The notes: generated from the sequence alone by a model not told the origin. A stretch of DNA of 64,000 nucleotides from Ursus arctos (GCF_023065955.2 NW_026623056.1:91697256-91761255), one strand, 5' to 3'. Shown: positions 48,783 to 60,069, counted from the stretch's first letter. Program-made: numbers and translations.

Positions 48783-48887
48783 CTCTGCGTGCACGACAAC
48801 TACAGGGACAACCCCTTCCACAACTTCCGGCATTGCTTCTGCGTGACCCAGATGATGTACAGCATGGTCTGGCTCTGCAGGCTCCAG
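48783..48887 (+). CDS. PDE9A: PDE9A coding exon with general-acid and metal-binding histidines (window exon 8)
   Basis: The exon is 105 bp, phase 0, with acceptor TCTCGCAG and donor GTGGGT. It codes 35 residues and holds the HNFRH motif. The first His (human PDE9A2 His252) protonates the leaving group, and the second (His256) binds metal. Both are kept. Four residues differ from human: Phe to Leu at the first codon, Asn to Asp before NPFHN, Ala to Thr after HCFCV, and Ser to Arg near the end (WLCRLQ). That is more change than in any other catalytic exon here. Confidence 0.97.
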
Positions 48888-49076
48888 GTGGGTCGCTGGG
48901 GGCTCCTTCGGGGGGGGCACCCTCGGGACACGGCCCCCACCTGGGGGCACAGGCTCCCCCGCCCTCCCGGCCCCACCCCCCAGGCCAGCAGCCAAGGGGC
49001 TTCCTCCCGCCCGTGTCACTCCTCTCCCCCCATTCCAGCCCCCTCCTCACCCCCTCCCACTCTCTCTCTGATCCAG

Positions 49077-49159
49077 GAGAAGTTTTCCCAAATGGATATC
49101 TTGATCCTAATGACGGCAGCCGTCTGCCATGATCTGGATCATCCAGGATACAACAACAC
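49077..49159 (+). CDS. PDE9A: PDE9A coding exon with the HD metal-binding motif (window exon 9)
   Basis: The exon is 83 bp, with acceptor ATCCAG and donor GTACGT. It reads [20 protein letters not shown] then DHPGYNN, and ends on two bases of a split Thr codon. CHDLDHPG carries His292 and Asp293 (human PDE9A2 numbering). With His256 and Asp402 these bind the catalytic zinc, and the Asp also bridges to the second metal. Differences from human are Thr to Met and Ile to Val. The preceding intron is only 189 bp, the shortest in the window. Confidence 0.97.
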
Positions 49160-50230
49160 GTACGTACATAATTTCTCTCTTTTTTTCCTTTTAATGGGCT
49201 CTCTGGTTATCAGAGTGACCTTTTCAGCTTAACACGCACACCAGTTCCAAGTTGGAGCTGTCGGCGAAGGCCTCACCAGCCCGCAGCTCACCTCCGTAGG
49301 ACACAGCTCGCACTCTGGGACTTGGTCCAGGGCCCCGGGCCTCCCGGGGAGGACACTTCGGGGTTACCAGGCCCCAAGGGGCTGCCACACTCTTTTGCGG
49401 TCCCGGCTCCGGACCCTGCATGTGCAAAGTACTCGGGCAGAGCCCTGGTGATGTCAGACCTCCTCTCCGCCTGAAGCAGGGGTGGTGTCCGCACACAATA
49501 CCCGGTTCTCCGGATCCCCCTCCCCAGCCCATTTCCAACAGGAGTGAGGGGCAGAGGGAGTGGGGACGGGCAGCGGGTGGGAGGAGTCCACCACGGGCCG
49601 TGGGGGCCAGGACGACAGGCCAGGCATCACGGGAACAGTGATCCACTCCCACTTCTTGGGCGACAAGGGCACAGGGTCCACCCCACATAACTGCCAGGTT
49701 TCGGCCGTGTGGCACTGGTTTGTGTCCCGGGTGATGCCCCTGTTCCAGCAGATGTATTTGTGTGGCCGAGAACTCACCCACGTCAGGCTCCACAGTGTGG
49801 ACGCCCATGCTCCCCCGAGGAAGAGCACCACGTGCATGCATTCCATCCTTTCACACTCAAGATGACGTGAGGAGCACAGTCCAGCCCAGGGGTCGCAGCC
49901 ACAGCTCTGACGTGAAAGCACACCCCGGTGCCCACTCAAACGTCTGCCCTTTCGCACATACTGATGGTGCAGCGAGCGACCAAAACGGAAGGCCCGATCG
50001 CCTTCGGGCACTGTCCCTGGGAGCAGGGGAGAGGTGTGGGTGGTGTCCGCCTGGTAGGATTATAAGGCCTTGAGGGCGTCTGGTGAACAGGGCAGCAGAG
50101 AGTCAGGAGAGCCCAGAGGAGCGCGTCCCTGGCACCGCGGGAGGCGCCACGATGCCCTCCCGGCATCTGCTGGCACCGCTGCGTCCCCGCAGGTGCCCAA
50201 GGTTCCGTGTGCTCTCTCCTTCCATGCCAG
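49160..50230 (+). other. PDE9A: PDE9A intron, 1.1 kb
   Basis: I see no clear repeat or exon. A 62-codon frame ending near 49865 looks protein-like but matches nothing I know. Confidence 0.7.
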
Positions 50231-50387
50231 GTACCAGATCAACGCCCGCACAGAGCTGGCCGTCCGATACAATGACATCTCGCCCCTGGAGAACCACCAC
50301 TGCGCAGTGGCCTTTCAGATTCTCGCCCAGCCCGAGTGCAACATCTTTGCCAACGTGCAGCCAGACGGGTTCAAGCAGATCAGACAG
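50231..50387 (+). CDS. PDE9A: PDE9A coding exon, catalytic domain (window exon 10)
   Basis: The exon is 157 bp, the longest coding exon in the window, with acceptor CATGCCAG and donor GTGTGC. The first G completes Thr and 52 codons follow. They begin [20 protein letters not shown] and end DGFKQIRQ, matching human residues 303-354. The changes cluster near the end: EPECNIFSNIPPD in human is [13 protein letters not shown] here. The NHHCAVAF segment, typical of PDE catalytic domains, is intact. Confidence 0.97.
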
Positions 50388-50937
50388 GTGTGCAGGCCCT
50401 CTGACTGCAGGGTGGGGGGACGATGAGCACCACCATGGGGCAGAGCCCCTCGCTCCAGTGGCTGGGGCCCCCACACGGTCCTGGGCCCACCCCTCCCCCA
50501 CCAAGGCCAGTGGCACCCCAAGGAGAGGCGACCCCACGGCCTGCATTTCACACCCCACGTTTCACCAAATCCTTTGAGACTCGTCCTTTCTCCAGCCCAC
50601 AGCCTGGGAGAGTGAGGGGTCCAGAGGTTGGGTCACTCACTCACCAGAGGTCCACAGTGAGTCCGAGCAGGCCCCGGACAGACCCACCTGCTGCATCCAA
50701 CCTAGCGGAAACCTGACTGCTCCCCCGAACCCCCACCACGACCCAGTCAGCCCCACCGCCCATTTCAGATAAGGGACGCTGGGGAGGAGGGGACAGCGTC
50801 CTCCTGTCCTGAGACACTTCCGACTCACTGGAAGTAATGCCCCCTTCCACACAGGGGGTCCCCGCTGAGCACAGCCCCGTTGCGCCCCCCTCTGATGCTT
50901 CCAGGGGAGGGAAGAGACCAGAAAGACCTCTTGGAGG

Positions 50938-51300
50938 AATGTATGGGTTGAATGGTAGCCCCCTTCTGCCAAAAAAAATTATATGTTCCCTTCCTGACCT
51001 GCGGAGCCTGTAAATGTGGCTCTACTTGGGTAAGAGTCTGCTGGTAGTTAAGTTAGATCTCCGGAGATTAGCTTAGATTATCCAGGCCGGCCCTAAATCC
51101 AATGACAAGTGTCTCAAAAGAGACAGCAGGGGAGACGAACGTGGAGGAGAAAGCCGCATAAAGCCGAGGCAGAGGCTGGAGTGATGTGGACTCAAGTCAG
51201 GGAGCGCCTGGGGCCTCCAGGAGCAGGAAAAGTCAGGAAGGACGTTTCCCCAGAGCCTTGGGACTTCTGGCCTCCGGACCGTGAGAGGGGGCCTTCCTGC
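50938..51300 (+). mobile_element. MaLR/MLT1-type LTR, forward
   Basis: Contains 'tatgggttgaatggtagccc', 'ggccctaaatccaatgacaa', 'gaggcagaggctggagtgat' and 'cttctggcctccggaccgtg', in the forward MLT1-like order. Confidence 0.65.
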
Positions 51301-51984
51301 TGGTCCCCGTCACCCAGCGAGTGGTGCCTGTAAGGCAACCTCAGGACACGCGAGCCAGGGGCCGTGTTCATGGGCAGGAGCCGCGCTCTGCCGTCCCACG
51401 ATGAGAACATCACCCGCTCGATGCCTCGGGGCAGCTTCAAGGTGCACCTGATAAAGACACGGGAATCCAGGAATCCGAGCTCTCCCTCCTGGAGATCTGA
51501 TAAGCTTCACTCTGTCAGAGAACAGCAGCCTCGTAAACCATTGTCACCCATCGGCCAGGCTTCCAGGAAGCTCAGAGCTCAGGGCGGTGCCGAAGGTCAG
51601 TCACCATGTCACCGATTCCTGGCACAAGTGTGTCCCCTTTATCTGTGGGCTCTCCCGCCTCTCTCCCCTGCTCTGGAGCCGCCCAGCCGGGGTGCCAATG
51701 CTGTCGGGATGAGTGGAGGTGCGTCCGTCTCTCAAGTGGGAAAAGGGCTCTCTCATGGAGAGCCCCCGACGGTGGCCCGGTGAGGAGCTCCTGCAGGGAC
51801 CGGCTTGGAGAAGCTCAGCAGCCGGGCCCCCTTGTGTGAGACGCACCAGGACCCGCACCTGTGCCCGCCCCGGGGCCGTCAGAGCAGGACCCCCCCACCA
51901 GGGGGGCACAGGAGGCTTGACCTGCCTCAAACACATGACTAACGTGAAAATGAGACTTTCTGAGCATAGAATCAATTGTCCCAA

Positions 51985-52147
51985 TTTTTTTTTTTGAAAG
52001 ATTTTATTTATTTTAGAGACAGAAAGACCGCAAACAGGGAGAGGAGCAGAGGGAGAGGGAGCAGCAGACTCTGCACTGAGCGTGGGGCCTGACGTGGGGC
52101 TCAATCCCAGGACCCTGAGATCACGATCTGAGCTGCCCAGACGCCCT
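51985..52147 (-). mobile_element. Carnivore SINE (SINEC), reverse, shortened head
   Basis: Starts 'gaaagattttatttatttta' and ends 'gagctgcccagacgccct'. Part of the tRNA-like head (the 'gaaggcagacgct' segment) is missing. Confidence 0.85.
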
Positions 52148-52494
52148 AGTTACCTCAATTTGTAGTAATATTTTGTCACTAAGTATGTTTAGGGTTAACT
52201 CCTCACAGGATGGCTCCTTCGCCAGTAACACAGTGAGATCTTCACAGAGAAAGCACAGAATTCAGAATGCCCCAAAATACATCTGAGATGAGCCCTATTG
52301 GCTGACGTCACTTCTACACCTGACGCTGTAGCTGTTTTCTGGGGAAACCCAGAGGTCTGTGCAGCACACACGTGTGTCCTTACACATGTTTTCGGGGTGA
52401 CGGATGGTCACAGCTTCAAATGTTACTTCTGCTAAGCCAGTATTTGGTTAACGAGGTAATAAAATATTTATATTTTAAAAATCTCTGCATCCTC

Positions 52495-52630
52495 GGGGCA
52501 CCCGGGTGGCTCAGCCGGTTCAGCGTCCGACTCTTGATCTCGGCTCAGGTCTTGATCTCAGGGTCGTGAGTTCAAGCCCTGCACTGGGCTCCACACTGAG
52601 CGTGGAGCCTACTTAAAAGAAAGAAAAATT
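52495..52630 (+). mobile_element. Carnivore SINE (SINEC), forward
   Basis: Starts 'ggggcacccgggtggctcag' and carries 'gggtcgtgagttcaagccct' (a box B-like segment). The tail is short and A-rich. Imperfect flanks AAATCTCTGCATCCT / AAATCATTGCATCGT. Confidence 0.88.
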
Positions 52631-52999
52631 TTTAAATCATTGCATCGTCCTTTACAAATGTGTGAGTAGAACAGTGCTGTCAAATATAGCCTGACTTTGA
52701 TGGCTCCCAAGCAGCAAAGGCACAGATCCCATAACAGGGGAAAAGTCTCCTGGAAAATCGGTTATTGACCTCCAACGATGTGATGTGAAAGGAACAGCCA
52801 TATACCTGATTCCTGGATTGAGGGGAAGCGTTAGTCCTTGGCTGAAGGCAGCCGTCACGAGGAAGCATGGTGCTGAGCCTGCCACCTCCAAGCGAATGGG
52901 CCTGGCGGGCCTGGGGTCACTGCCTCCTCCTGGCCTTGGCATTCGGGGCCCGCTTGCAGCGCATGCGTGGGCTTGAATCCCCAGCCTCCACTCGCCAGC

Positions 53000-53150
53000 C
53001 GCAGCCTGGGAGGCTCCCCAGCCTCCTCAAGGCTCTGTTTCTTCATCTTGAAAATGAGGACAGTGATTCTCAGAGACACACATCGAGCTGGCACGAGGAC
53101 CAAGTGGACACTGTGCGAGGAGGGCTCAGCACGCGCCAGGGCTCGCGGAG
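53000..53150 (+). repeat. MIR-like, forward
   Basis: 'ctgtttcttcatcttgaaaa' then 'tgaggacagtgattctcaga' resembles the MIR core. Confidence 0.5.
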
Positions 53151-53198
53151 TGATGCTGGGACGGTACCCGGGGTTAACATTTTGTTTTCACTTTTCAG

Positions 53199-53312
53199 GG
53201 GATGATCACATTAATTTTAGCCACTGACATGGCAAGACATGCAGAAATTATGGATTCTTTCAAAGAAACAATGGAGAATTTTGACTACAGCAATGAGGAG
53301 CACATGACCCTT
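53199..53312 (+). CDS. PDE9A: PDE9A coding exon, catalytic domain (window exon 11)
   Basis: The exon is 114 bp, phase 0, with acceptor CTTTTCAG and donor GTAAGT. It codes 38 residues, starting [20 protein letters not shown] and ending SNEEHMTL. The ATDMARH segment is conserved across PDE families. The only difference from human residues 355-392 is Lys to Thr in FKETMENF. Confidence 0.97.
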
Positions 53313-55866
53313 GTAAGTAGCTTGTTTTAGCTTGTTCGGGGGCTGGTGCATGAGTCCCACCCTCTAGCCCAGACCGGAAACCAAGAAACCCAAACCCTTG
53401 CCTGGCCCTGGAGCGAGGCATGATTAAAGTGGGCGCCGAGTCACAGCGCCTACCTGGAAAGCCCCCAGCGGGCCCATGTCCCGGTTAGAGACAGCTTTCC
53501 CAATTCCTGCATCTCATTCCGACGAAGGTGGTGAGTGGGTGAAGGCAATCAATCCATCTTGCTCTGGTTTCCTGAGAACAAAGTTGGTCCTCCCACGAAG
53601 GCACGGCCCCAGAAAATACTCTGCATACCAGCTTCTGGGCGGGAAAGTCAGGGCCCTGCAGGGCCCCTTCCCGGCTCCCCCCTCCATGAGCAGGGGCCGG
53701 GCATCCAGAGAATGGGAGCAGACCTCTCCAGTGAGGAGAGCCCACCTGGGTCTGCACCGTGCCTGCCCTCTTAAGAAAAAAACACAGGGAAATGTCCTTC
53801 CCAGTCTTCAGAGAAGGGGTGACGCTGAGCCTGGTCTGCATGTGAGGCCTGCTTTCCGGCATTCTCTCTTTTAACACTGATGGTCCCTTTCCATGCCTAG
53901 AAGCTGAGGAACAAGGACAGCCCTCTGAGATCTGGCTGACCTTCTGAGCATCCCGTCCCTGAAACTGAATTACAGCTAACACACAAAGTGTGCAGACAAG
54001 GACCTCGAGTTTTCCATAAGTGAACAGCAGGAGAAAATGTCCCCGCGAGCCAGGGCCTCCGAGGCATCCCTTCATGGGGCCAAACACGGGGAGATGCGGT
54101 CACGCTGGAGGGACGTCCCTGCTCCTGAAAAACCAGCGGGGTGTGGGAGGTGCCGCCTGCCCTCCACAGCGGGGCAAGGAGGAAGGACAAGTAGGCTGTG
54201 CCCCTTCGGAGTCTCATGTTCCCTCTAACACGTAAGGAAAGGCCCTCAGGGGCAGGAGGCCAGAGGTCTTGCTGCAAGGGGTCGAGCGGTCAGGACAATG
54301 AGACACCCAACTGTTGGAGCAAGGGGGAGAAAGGGGCGCCGGGTCCACAGGCGCCATCCGCCCCCACACAGAGTGAGGGTCCATGGCCTGCAGCACAGAC
54401 CAGGGGATCGTGCCTTGGCCGAGGATCCCCCAAAGCACCCACTTCTTGAGGGACACAGGGGCTGGAGGAGGTAGAGGGAAGGGCCCAAGAGTGGAAAGGT
54501 TCTGGGTCAAAATGGATTCTAGGGCCTCAGCCGAGGCCCCCAATAGGAGGCCTGGATACCGTGCCCCATGTGGCCGGGGCCAGAGATCCTGGCACAGCTC
54601 CCCCCAGCACGGCAGTGCCCAGGTGTCAGGCCAGCTTCCCTCAGAGGCCTGTTGGGCAAGGCCCTATAATGGCCTGTGTTCTGGAGCCGACTCCCAGAGG
54701 AGACAAGGAAGGCCTGGATCGACTCCCAGGCACTGATAAGGAAGGGTGGTGACCAGGGACAGGGAAAAGGGCAGCCGGGTCACCCTGAGGTTCAGCCGGG
54801 CCATGCCAGATGCTGAGCTGAGTGGAGAGGTGCTTTGCCGAGTCAGGGTCCCCGCCTGCCTCCTGGAAGACCGGGTGCAGACAGCCCGGGCCCACTCAGG
54901 GCCCACAGCCCACACTGCTGTGCCCAGGGGGACTTCCTGCTGGGTCACCTTCAGACCCCGAGCGGTGGCCTGTGCTTTGTCCCAGGACGTCGGTGACCCC
55001 TGGGGACAGTCGTGTGTGGCAGCAGGGGACCGTGCTAGGGAACACCCTCTGGCTCTCGGGAGCCAGGAAGGCTGGAAGGAGGGGCCAGAGCTGGACCAGG
55101 AAGGCGGTGGGCAGCAGGGGGAGGCCAGGCTCCTGCAGGGTGGTGGCTTAAGCAGGAAGTGCAGGGGCCCAGGCAGAAAGCGCAGGCTCATGGGGGAGAC
55201 AACAGGCCTGGGAGCACAGGGCAGAAGCCCACACCGCCTTCAACGCCACGTGATTTTTCTGACTCCTGGCAGGAGGGGCAGACGGTACGGGAGCTTGGCC
55301 CGGAGGACACCCCTGGGGTCACAGGCAGCAGTGCAGGTGCCCCTCCCGATGAGGGGCACGCGGTGCCCAGGAGGATGCCCCCCCCCGTTTCTGTGGGGGC
55401 CTTCCTCTGATACGCTCACTGCTACCAGGGGTCCCACCACCACCTACCTCAGTGGGTCTCCTTATTACCCTTTTCACCTCTGCTTGCTAACGGAGACTTC
55501 TTTCTATACGTTTGCGTGTCCTCAACAAGCAAGAAGAGCCTTTTAAACTTTACGATTTAAGTTTGTATCACAAAACATGTCTGTGTTAAACACACTTTTC
55601 TACTACTCAAGCCCCCCCAAACAGATTCTGATCCCGTGGGGGTGCGGTGATGCCCCGTTCTCCCGGGGGCGGCTGGGGGTCTAGACGCAGACTGCTGGCG
55701 CACCTGCCCAGAGCGAGCTCGCGGCGCCGTGGACGGAGGCAGCAAAGCTCAGTCACTGTTGGCCAGCGGCACAGTCCTCCATCCCCCGGGGTGGCAGGTC
55801 CAGACCCAGACAGCAGCCGTGGGACGTGCTCTGTGCCCCATGCCTGATCCCAGATCTCTCTTCCAG
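53313..55866 (+). other. PDE9A: PDE9A intron, 2.6 kb
   Basis: GC-rich. No dispersed repeat or exon recognised. The long open frames (for example 54746-55546) show no family resemblance. Confidence 0.7.
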
Positions 55867-55971
55867 CTGAAGATGATTTTGATAAAATGCTGTGACATCT
55901 CTAACGAGGTCCGTCCAATGGAAGTGGCAGAACCTTGGGTGGACTGCCTATTAGAAGAATATTTCATGCAG
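55867..55971 (+). CDS. PDE9A: PDE9A coding exon with distal metal-binding Asp (window exon 12)
   Basis: The exon is 105 bp, phase 0, with acceptor CTTCCAG and donor GTAAGA. It codes 35 residues that I read as identical to human 393-427. [10 protein letters not shown] holds Asp402 (zinc ligand), Asn405 and Glu406 of the cGMP pocket. EEYFMQ holds Tyr424, which in human PDE9A contributes to inhibitor selectivity. Complete identity fits strong constraint on this part of the pocket. Confidence 0.98.
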
Positions 55972-56676
55972 GTAAGATAATCCCACACCCACCAGGCCCC
56001 CGGCCGCTCGGCTCAGCCCCTTGACGGGCTCCGTGATGGAAAGGCGATGGGTGTGCCCAGGGGGACTAGTGGAGCGGGTCACAGACGATCTCTCCAGCCT
56101 CCAGAAAGCCCTCACAGCAGGTGCACACCCAAGATGAATGGGTACAGTGTGACACAGGAAAGACAGGAACAGCCCAGGAGAGCGAACATTGGAACCCGCC
56201 GCCCGTGACCAGTAACTGAGCAGCTAGTAGGGCAGACAAGGCAGGCGAATGGCCAGAATGATAAGCAGCAGAGGCAGGAGGGGCCCCCGGGGCGGGCCGG
56301 CCGGCACGTCCAGCCCTGGGGAGGCCCTCAGACAGAGAACCCAGCCAGCCCACACGGGAAGATGCCGGCAGGCCAGTGAGGTGGACCCCAGGAGGCTGGG
56401 GGTCCTGGAGGCCGCCTCTGCCGTGCAGCAGCCGGGGGACACGCTGCACCGGCCGCACCTGTCCCTGCACCCTGTCCTCACGGCCGGCCCTGCACTCCCT
56501 CTGAACGCTCCGGTGGCCACCGAGACACCGCCTCCATCCCTGTTGCTGCCACTGCCCCCACGGCAGAGCGGTCTGGTCGGGTGAGGCACAGGAACGGGCC
56601 CCGAGCCCTCAGACCCACAGAGTCCCCAGATTTCACAGATATTCCTCTCTAACATGCGGCCCACTGCATCTCCCAG
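55972..56676 (+). other. PDE9A: PDE9A intron, 705 bp
   Basis: GC-rich intron. I see nothing specific in it. Confidence 0.8.
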
Positions 56677-56805
56677 AGCGACCGCGAAAAGTCCGAGGGC
56701 CTTCCTGTGGCCCCTTTCATGGACCGGGACAAAGTGACCAAAGCCACGGCCCAAATTGGGTTCATCAAGTTTGTCCTGATCCCGATGTTCGAAACGGTGA
56801 CCAAG
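56677..56805 (+). CDS. PDE9A: PDE9A coding exon with invariant Gln and Phe of the nucleotide pocket (window exon 13)
   Basis: The exon is 129 bp, phase 0, with acceptor ATCTCCCAG and donor GTGAGT. It codes 43 residues, starting [20 protein letters not shown] and ending MFETVTK. I see no difference from human residues 428-470. TAQIGF carries Gln453, which hydrogen-bonds the guanine base, and Phe456, which stacks on it. These are the purine-selective glutamine and hydrophobic clamp of PDEs. Confidence 0.98.
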
Positions 56806-57944
56806 GTGAGTGAGTGTCACGTCTGGGAAGACGCCACATTGATACACACATGTGCACGCGCACACACACACGCACGTTCACACGCACGCCCGTGTGCGGT
56901 GTGAGGTGGAACCCGAGGCCCCTCCGTCAGCATCCCCAGAGTCCTCACCCTCTCGCCTCCCCATCTCAGCCCCCTAGCCTTCCTGTCTCCATGCCCCCTG
57001 GAGCCACCCCAGGCCGTCCACTCCCAGGGCACCTTTGCATTCAGAAGGACCTCCTAACCTGCTCCACTCTACCCAGCACACGGCCATCCCCAGGCTGATT
57101 TTAGCAAGGAAACCATGTCTGCCTCTCTCCTGAGCCTTCCATGGCTCCCCATTCCCCCAACACAGGGAGAGCTGTCCCCCTCGTTGCACGAAGTCCCCCG
57201 CCCTCCCTGGCACTCCTGTCTTACAGGACGGCCCACAGCTTCTGGTCCTCACCTTTCTTCACACCTTTGCCTCCTAGTGCACTGGTTCATCGGCCCCATG
57301 CGGCCTACCAGCCTTCCAGAACCACCTCAGCCCATCCTCCCATAAACCTCATTCACTGCTACTTCTCTGGGGACTCGTCCCCCCTGTACATTCCTTGCAT
57401 GGACTTCCAGGCCTTTATCATGGCCAGCGGGTGCAGGGGCGCAGGACTGCCATGTGGGCCCACCCTCCCCCCTGCGGCAGGACCGGGATGTGACTGGGGA
57501 CGCACGGACGGCATTATGGGGCCGAGAGCTGCGTGCACAGGGTTCCACAGGGTGGGGATGGCAGGATGGCTGAGGCCACGCCACGGGACGGTCTGGTTCC
57601 TCCAGCCACGGGGCTGTCGGGAGACTGGAGGTCAGGCTGGCATCTGGACGACAGACATTCGGGGACAGGCGGGTGCAGGACAGGCGGGTGGAGGGCAGGT
57701 CCATGTGAAGTGAGAGGACAGAAACAGAGCGGGACCAGGAGGTGGGTGGGCAGGTGTCGGGCCTGCGAGTCTCCAGGAGCCACTGACCAGATAGCCTCAG
57801 AACCGGGGTCACCAGGGACCCCACGGCAGGGGTGGCCCAGAGGCTGCGAGAACACTTGCTGTGCGGTTCCCCTGACCCCCGGGTTCCCAGACGCTTTCTG
57901 TGGTGCCAAGAACGATGGACCGTGAACCCGTTTGTCTCTCCCAG
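56806..57944 (+). other. PDE9A: PDE9A intron, 1.1 kb
   Basis: Starts with a short CA/CG-rich tract (56845-56900). It has an L2-like segment at about 57060-57310, and then GC-rich unique sequence. Confidence 0.7.
57060..57310. repeat. L2-like segment
   Basis: 'tctcctgagccttccatggc' and following 'ggcactcctgtcttac' text has the composition and word order of a decayed L2 3' region. Assignment is weak. Confidence 0.35.
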
Positions 57945-58040
57945 CTCTTCCCTGTGGTGGAGGAAATCATGCTGCAGCCCCTCTGGGAATCCAGAGATCG
58001 TTACGAGGAACTGAAGCAAATGGACGATGCAATGAAAGAG
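57945..58040 (+). CDS. PDE9A: PDE9A coding exon, end of catalytic domain (window exon 14)
   Basis: The exon is 96 bp, phase 0, with acceptor TCTCCCAG and donor GTAACG. It codes 32 residues, starting [20 protein letters not shown] and ending QMDDAMKE. Human residues 471-502 have Met where this has the first Val, and RIDDAM where this has QMDDAM. It forms the last helices of the catalytic domain. Confidence 0.97.
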
Positions 58041-59519
58041 GTAACGTGAGCCACGTGGGAAAGGCAGTCTTCCTTGTGGCGCTTAGCAGCGCAGGCCTGC
58101 GCCGGTCCACGCTCCTGGTGCCGCGGCAGGAGGGCCCGCTGGACCGGAGCTCATTTCCATCCCCCCGAAATCCAGACCCCGGCAAACCAGGGAATCTATA
58201 CTCTCTATGAAACCAAACTGCACCCAATGCTCCGTGCCCCTTGGGGGGAGGGTCACACCGTCCCCCATCGTTGTGCTGTAATCAGATGTGCCAGGGTCTC
58301 TCTGAGTTTCAGATGCCCTCAGAGCAGCGCCCCAGCCCCTTGTGCATCCCTGTCCTCCTCCTGCCCCAGGGCTGACCTTGCTCAGTGACAGGGCGGTGAG
58401 ATAAGACGCTCCCCGCCGGACAGAAGCCACTACCCACATCCCGGAGCTCACACATGGCGGCCTGGCCCCCTCAGGGTCTAGGAGACTGGGCCTGGCCCTA
58501 GGCTGCTGTGAGGCCGGGTACTATGTCCAGTGAAGGTCCAGCTCACATGTTCAGAGCCGGTGGACAGGCGTTCTGCACAGCCTGTGAGCGGGTCTGGCCA
58601 CGCCAGGGCCTCGGTGCGTGCACATCTCTGCTTCGGGGACCCCTGCCTCCTGAGACCCACGCAGAGCCCCCCCTCTGATGTCCAGCTGCCCTCAGCCCGC
58701 CGCCGCTACCCCCTCTCTACAGGGGCCCTGATGCAGCAAGAGCCATGTCGTGCTGCCCCACACTCATCCTGGTCTGGCCTCAGCCGCGCCACACACCCCA
58801 CCCCGTGCTGTCCCCACCACTCCCTTCAGTCAGGGCTCCCTGGTCATAGTGCCCCCCGGCCTTGCCACTAGGAACCCCCGTGCCCGCTGAGCGCCAGGTG
58901 GTCTCCCAGGTGCCCTATGTTGCTCTCGTCCCCCCCAAACTGCTGTGTGTACAACACCAGGCATGTCGTCGGTGCTCAGGAGCTGCCTGCTGGTCAATGG
59001 ACTTTCCAGACCGGCAGCTGGTTTCTCTAGTCGGATCCCTCTACCAGAAGGTCGAGGAGAGACCCTGAGACTCCAAAGCCTACAAGAAAATGGTACAGAG
59101 AGCGATGTCTGAGCAGGTGTCCCTGGCGGGGCCCCTGGCATTCCTGGGCCCCTCCGAGAGCCATCGCTGTAAAGTTTCCAGGCCCAGACGCCTGGTGGGG
59201 GCCACTCGGACCCCCAGGATACTTTCCTACCCCCAGAAGGACAGACCCGCAAAAGACAAAGGGCCACGGGCTCCGTGTTCACCCCCGTCAGTCCACTGGG
59301 CTCTGCCTCCAGGGCCAGCTGGTAGTCCCAGCTCGGGACTGTGGCCAGGACGGGGAGGCCTCCCGTAGCAGGGAAGGTGGCGGGCGCGCAGACAGCGCTA
59401 CAGACATCCGTCTTGGTGACACATGTTAGCATTTCACTCAACGGGAAGCTCTTTAGTGGACGAGCAGGCACTCACGGGCTCCTGGAACCTGATTGTCACC
59501 TGCTCTGTCCTGCTTACAG
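58041..59519 (+). other. PDE9A: PDE9A last intron, 1.5 kb
   Basis: Mostly unique GC-rich sequence. A stretch near 58950-59000 (accaggcatg...ggtgctcagg) resembles the 3' end of an L2/MIR element. The 3' splice site at its end appears shifted (see the terminal exon). Confidence 0.7.
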
Positions 59520-59612
59520 AAGACAGAGAGCCTGACGGCCGGGGACACCAATGCGCAGAAAGAGAGAAACAGAGACGTGAGGAAAAGCAAAGATAAAGCC
59601 ATCCTGAATTGA
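59520..59612 (+). CDS. PDE9A: PDE9A terminal coding exon, divergent C-terminal tail and TGA stop (window exon 15)
   Basis: The acceptor is CTTACAG at 59513-59519. In phase 0 the exon reads KTESLTAGDTNAQKERNRD and then VRKSKDKAILN, with TGA at 59610-59612. The human tail starts LQKKTDSLTSG and is 31 residues; this one is 30. The tail lies after the catalytic domain, is charged and probably disordered, and varies between species. Human LQK corresponds to TTACAGAAG, but here TTACAG (59514-59519) itself supplies the only AG, because the two bases before it are GC. The acceptor therefore seems to have moved six bases into the old exon. Frame and stop are secure; the exact start is less so. Confidence 0.88.
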   Translation, partial: KTESLTAGDTNAQKERNRDVRKSKDKAILN

Positions 59613-60069
59613 CATCTCAATGAACATGGTAATTCCTATGAACACGGGGCGGCAGTGACGACCTATGGGGGTGGCGGGGAGGAGAGAAGGAGGGGAAGGC
59701 AGAAAATCCGAACGGCTGATGGGCTTGAAGTGAGTGAGATTCTGATTCCTTGCCTGTAATTCATAGAATTCGGCTCTGAAGGAAGGGGGACATGCTTTGG
59801 TTGATAGCAAAGGATCGGTCATGGGCATACGGGCCACTTCCAAGGAAAAGCACACTGTGAAAGCCCCCCAGAAACGCGGTATCGCTCACATGGCTTGAGC
59901 GTTTCCCGGGCACCCGACGGTAGCTGCTCGCGTGGCCGCGTCAAAGGCACACTGGCCCCTTCGGTCTGAAGGGTGACTGGAGAGATCCCCAGTTACACAG
60001 GGCTGGGACGCGGGGTCTGGTTTCGTGCGGAGGAGCAGTGACCAGCGCGGGCACCCGACAGGCCCAGCT

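Larger units (their letters stand above)
50388..53198 (+). other. PDE9A: PDE9A intron, 2.8 kb
   Basis: Contains a forward MaLR LTR (about 50938-51300), a reverse and a forward carnivore SINE (51985-52147, 52495-52630) and a MIR-like segment (about 53000-53150). Confidence 0.75.

Noticed and set aside
54746..55546. 266-codon open frame on the + strand
   Set aside because: Intronic GC-rich DNA. The translation is compositionally biased and resembles nothing I know.
57327..58019. 230-codon open frame on the - strand
   Set aside because: It overlaps PDE9A exon 57945-58040 in antisense, so it is partly a shadow of that exon, and the rest is GC-rich intron.
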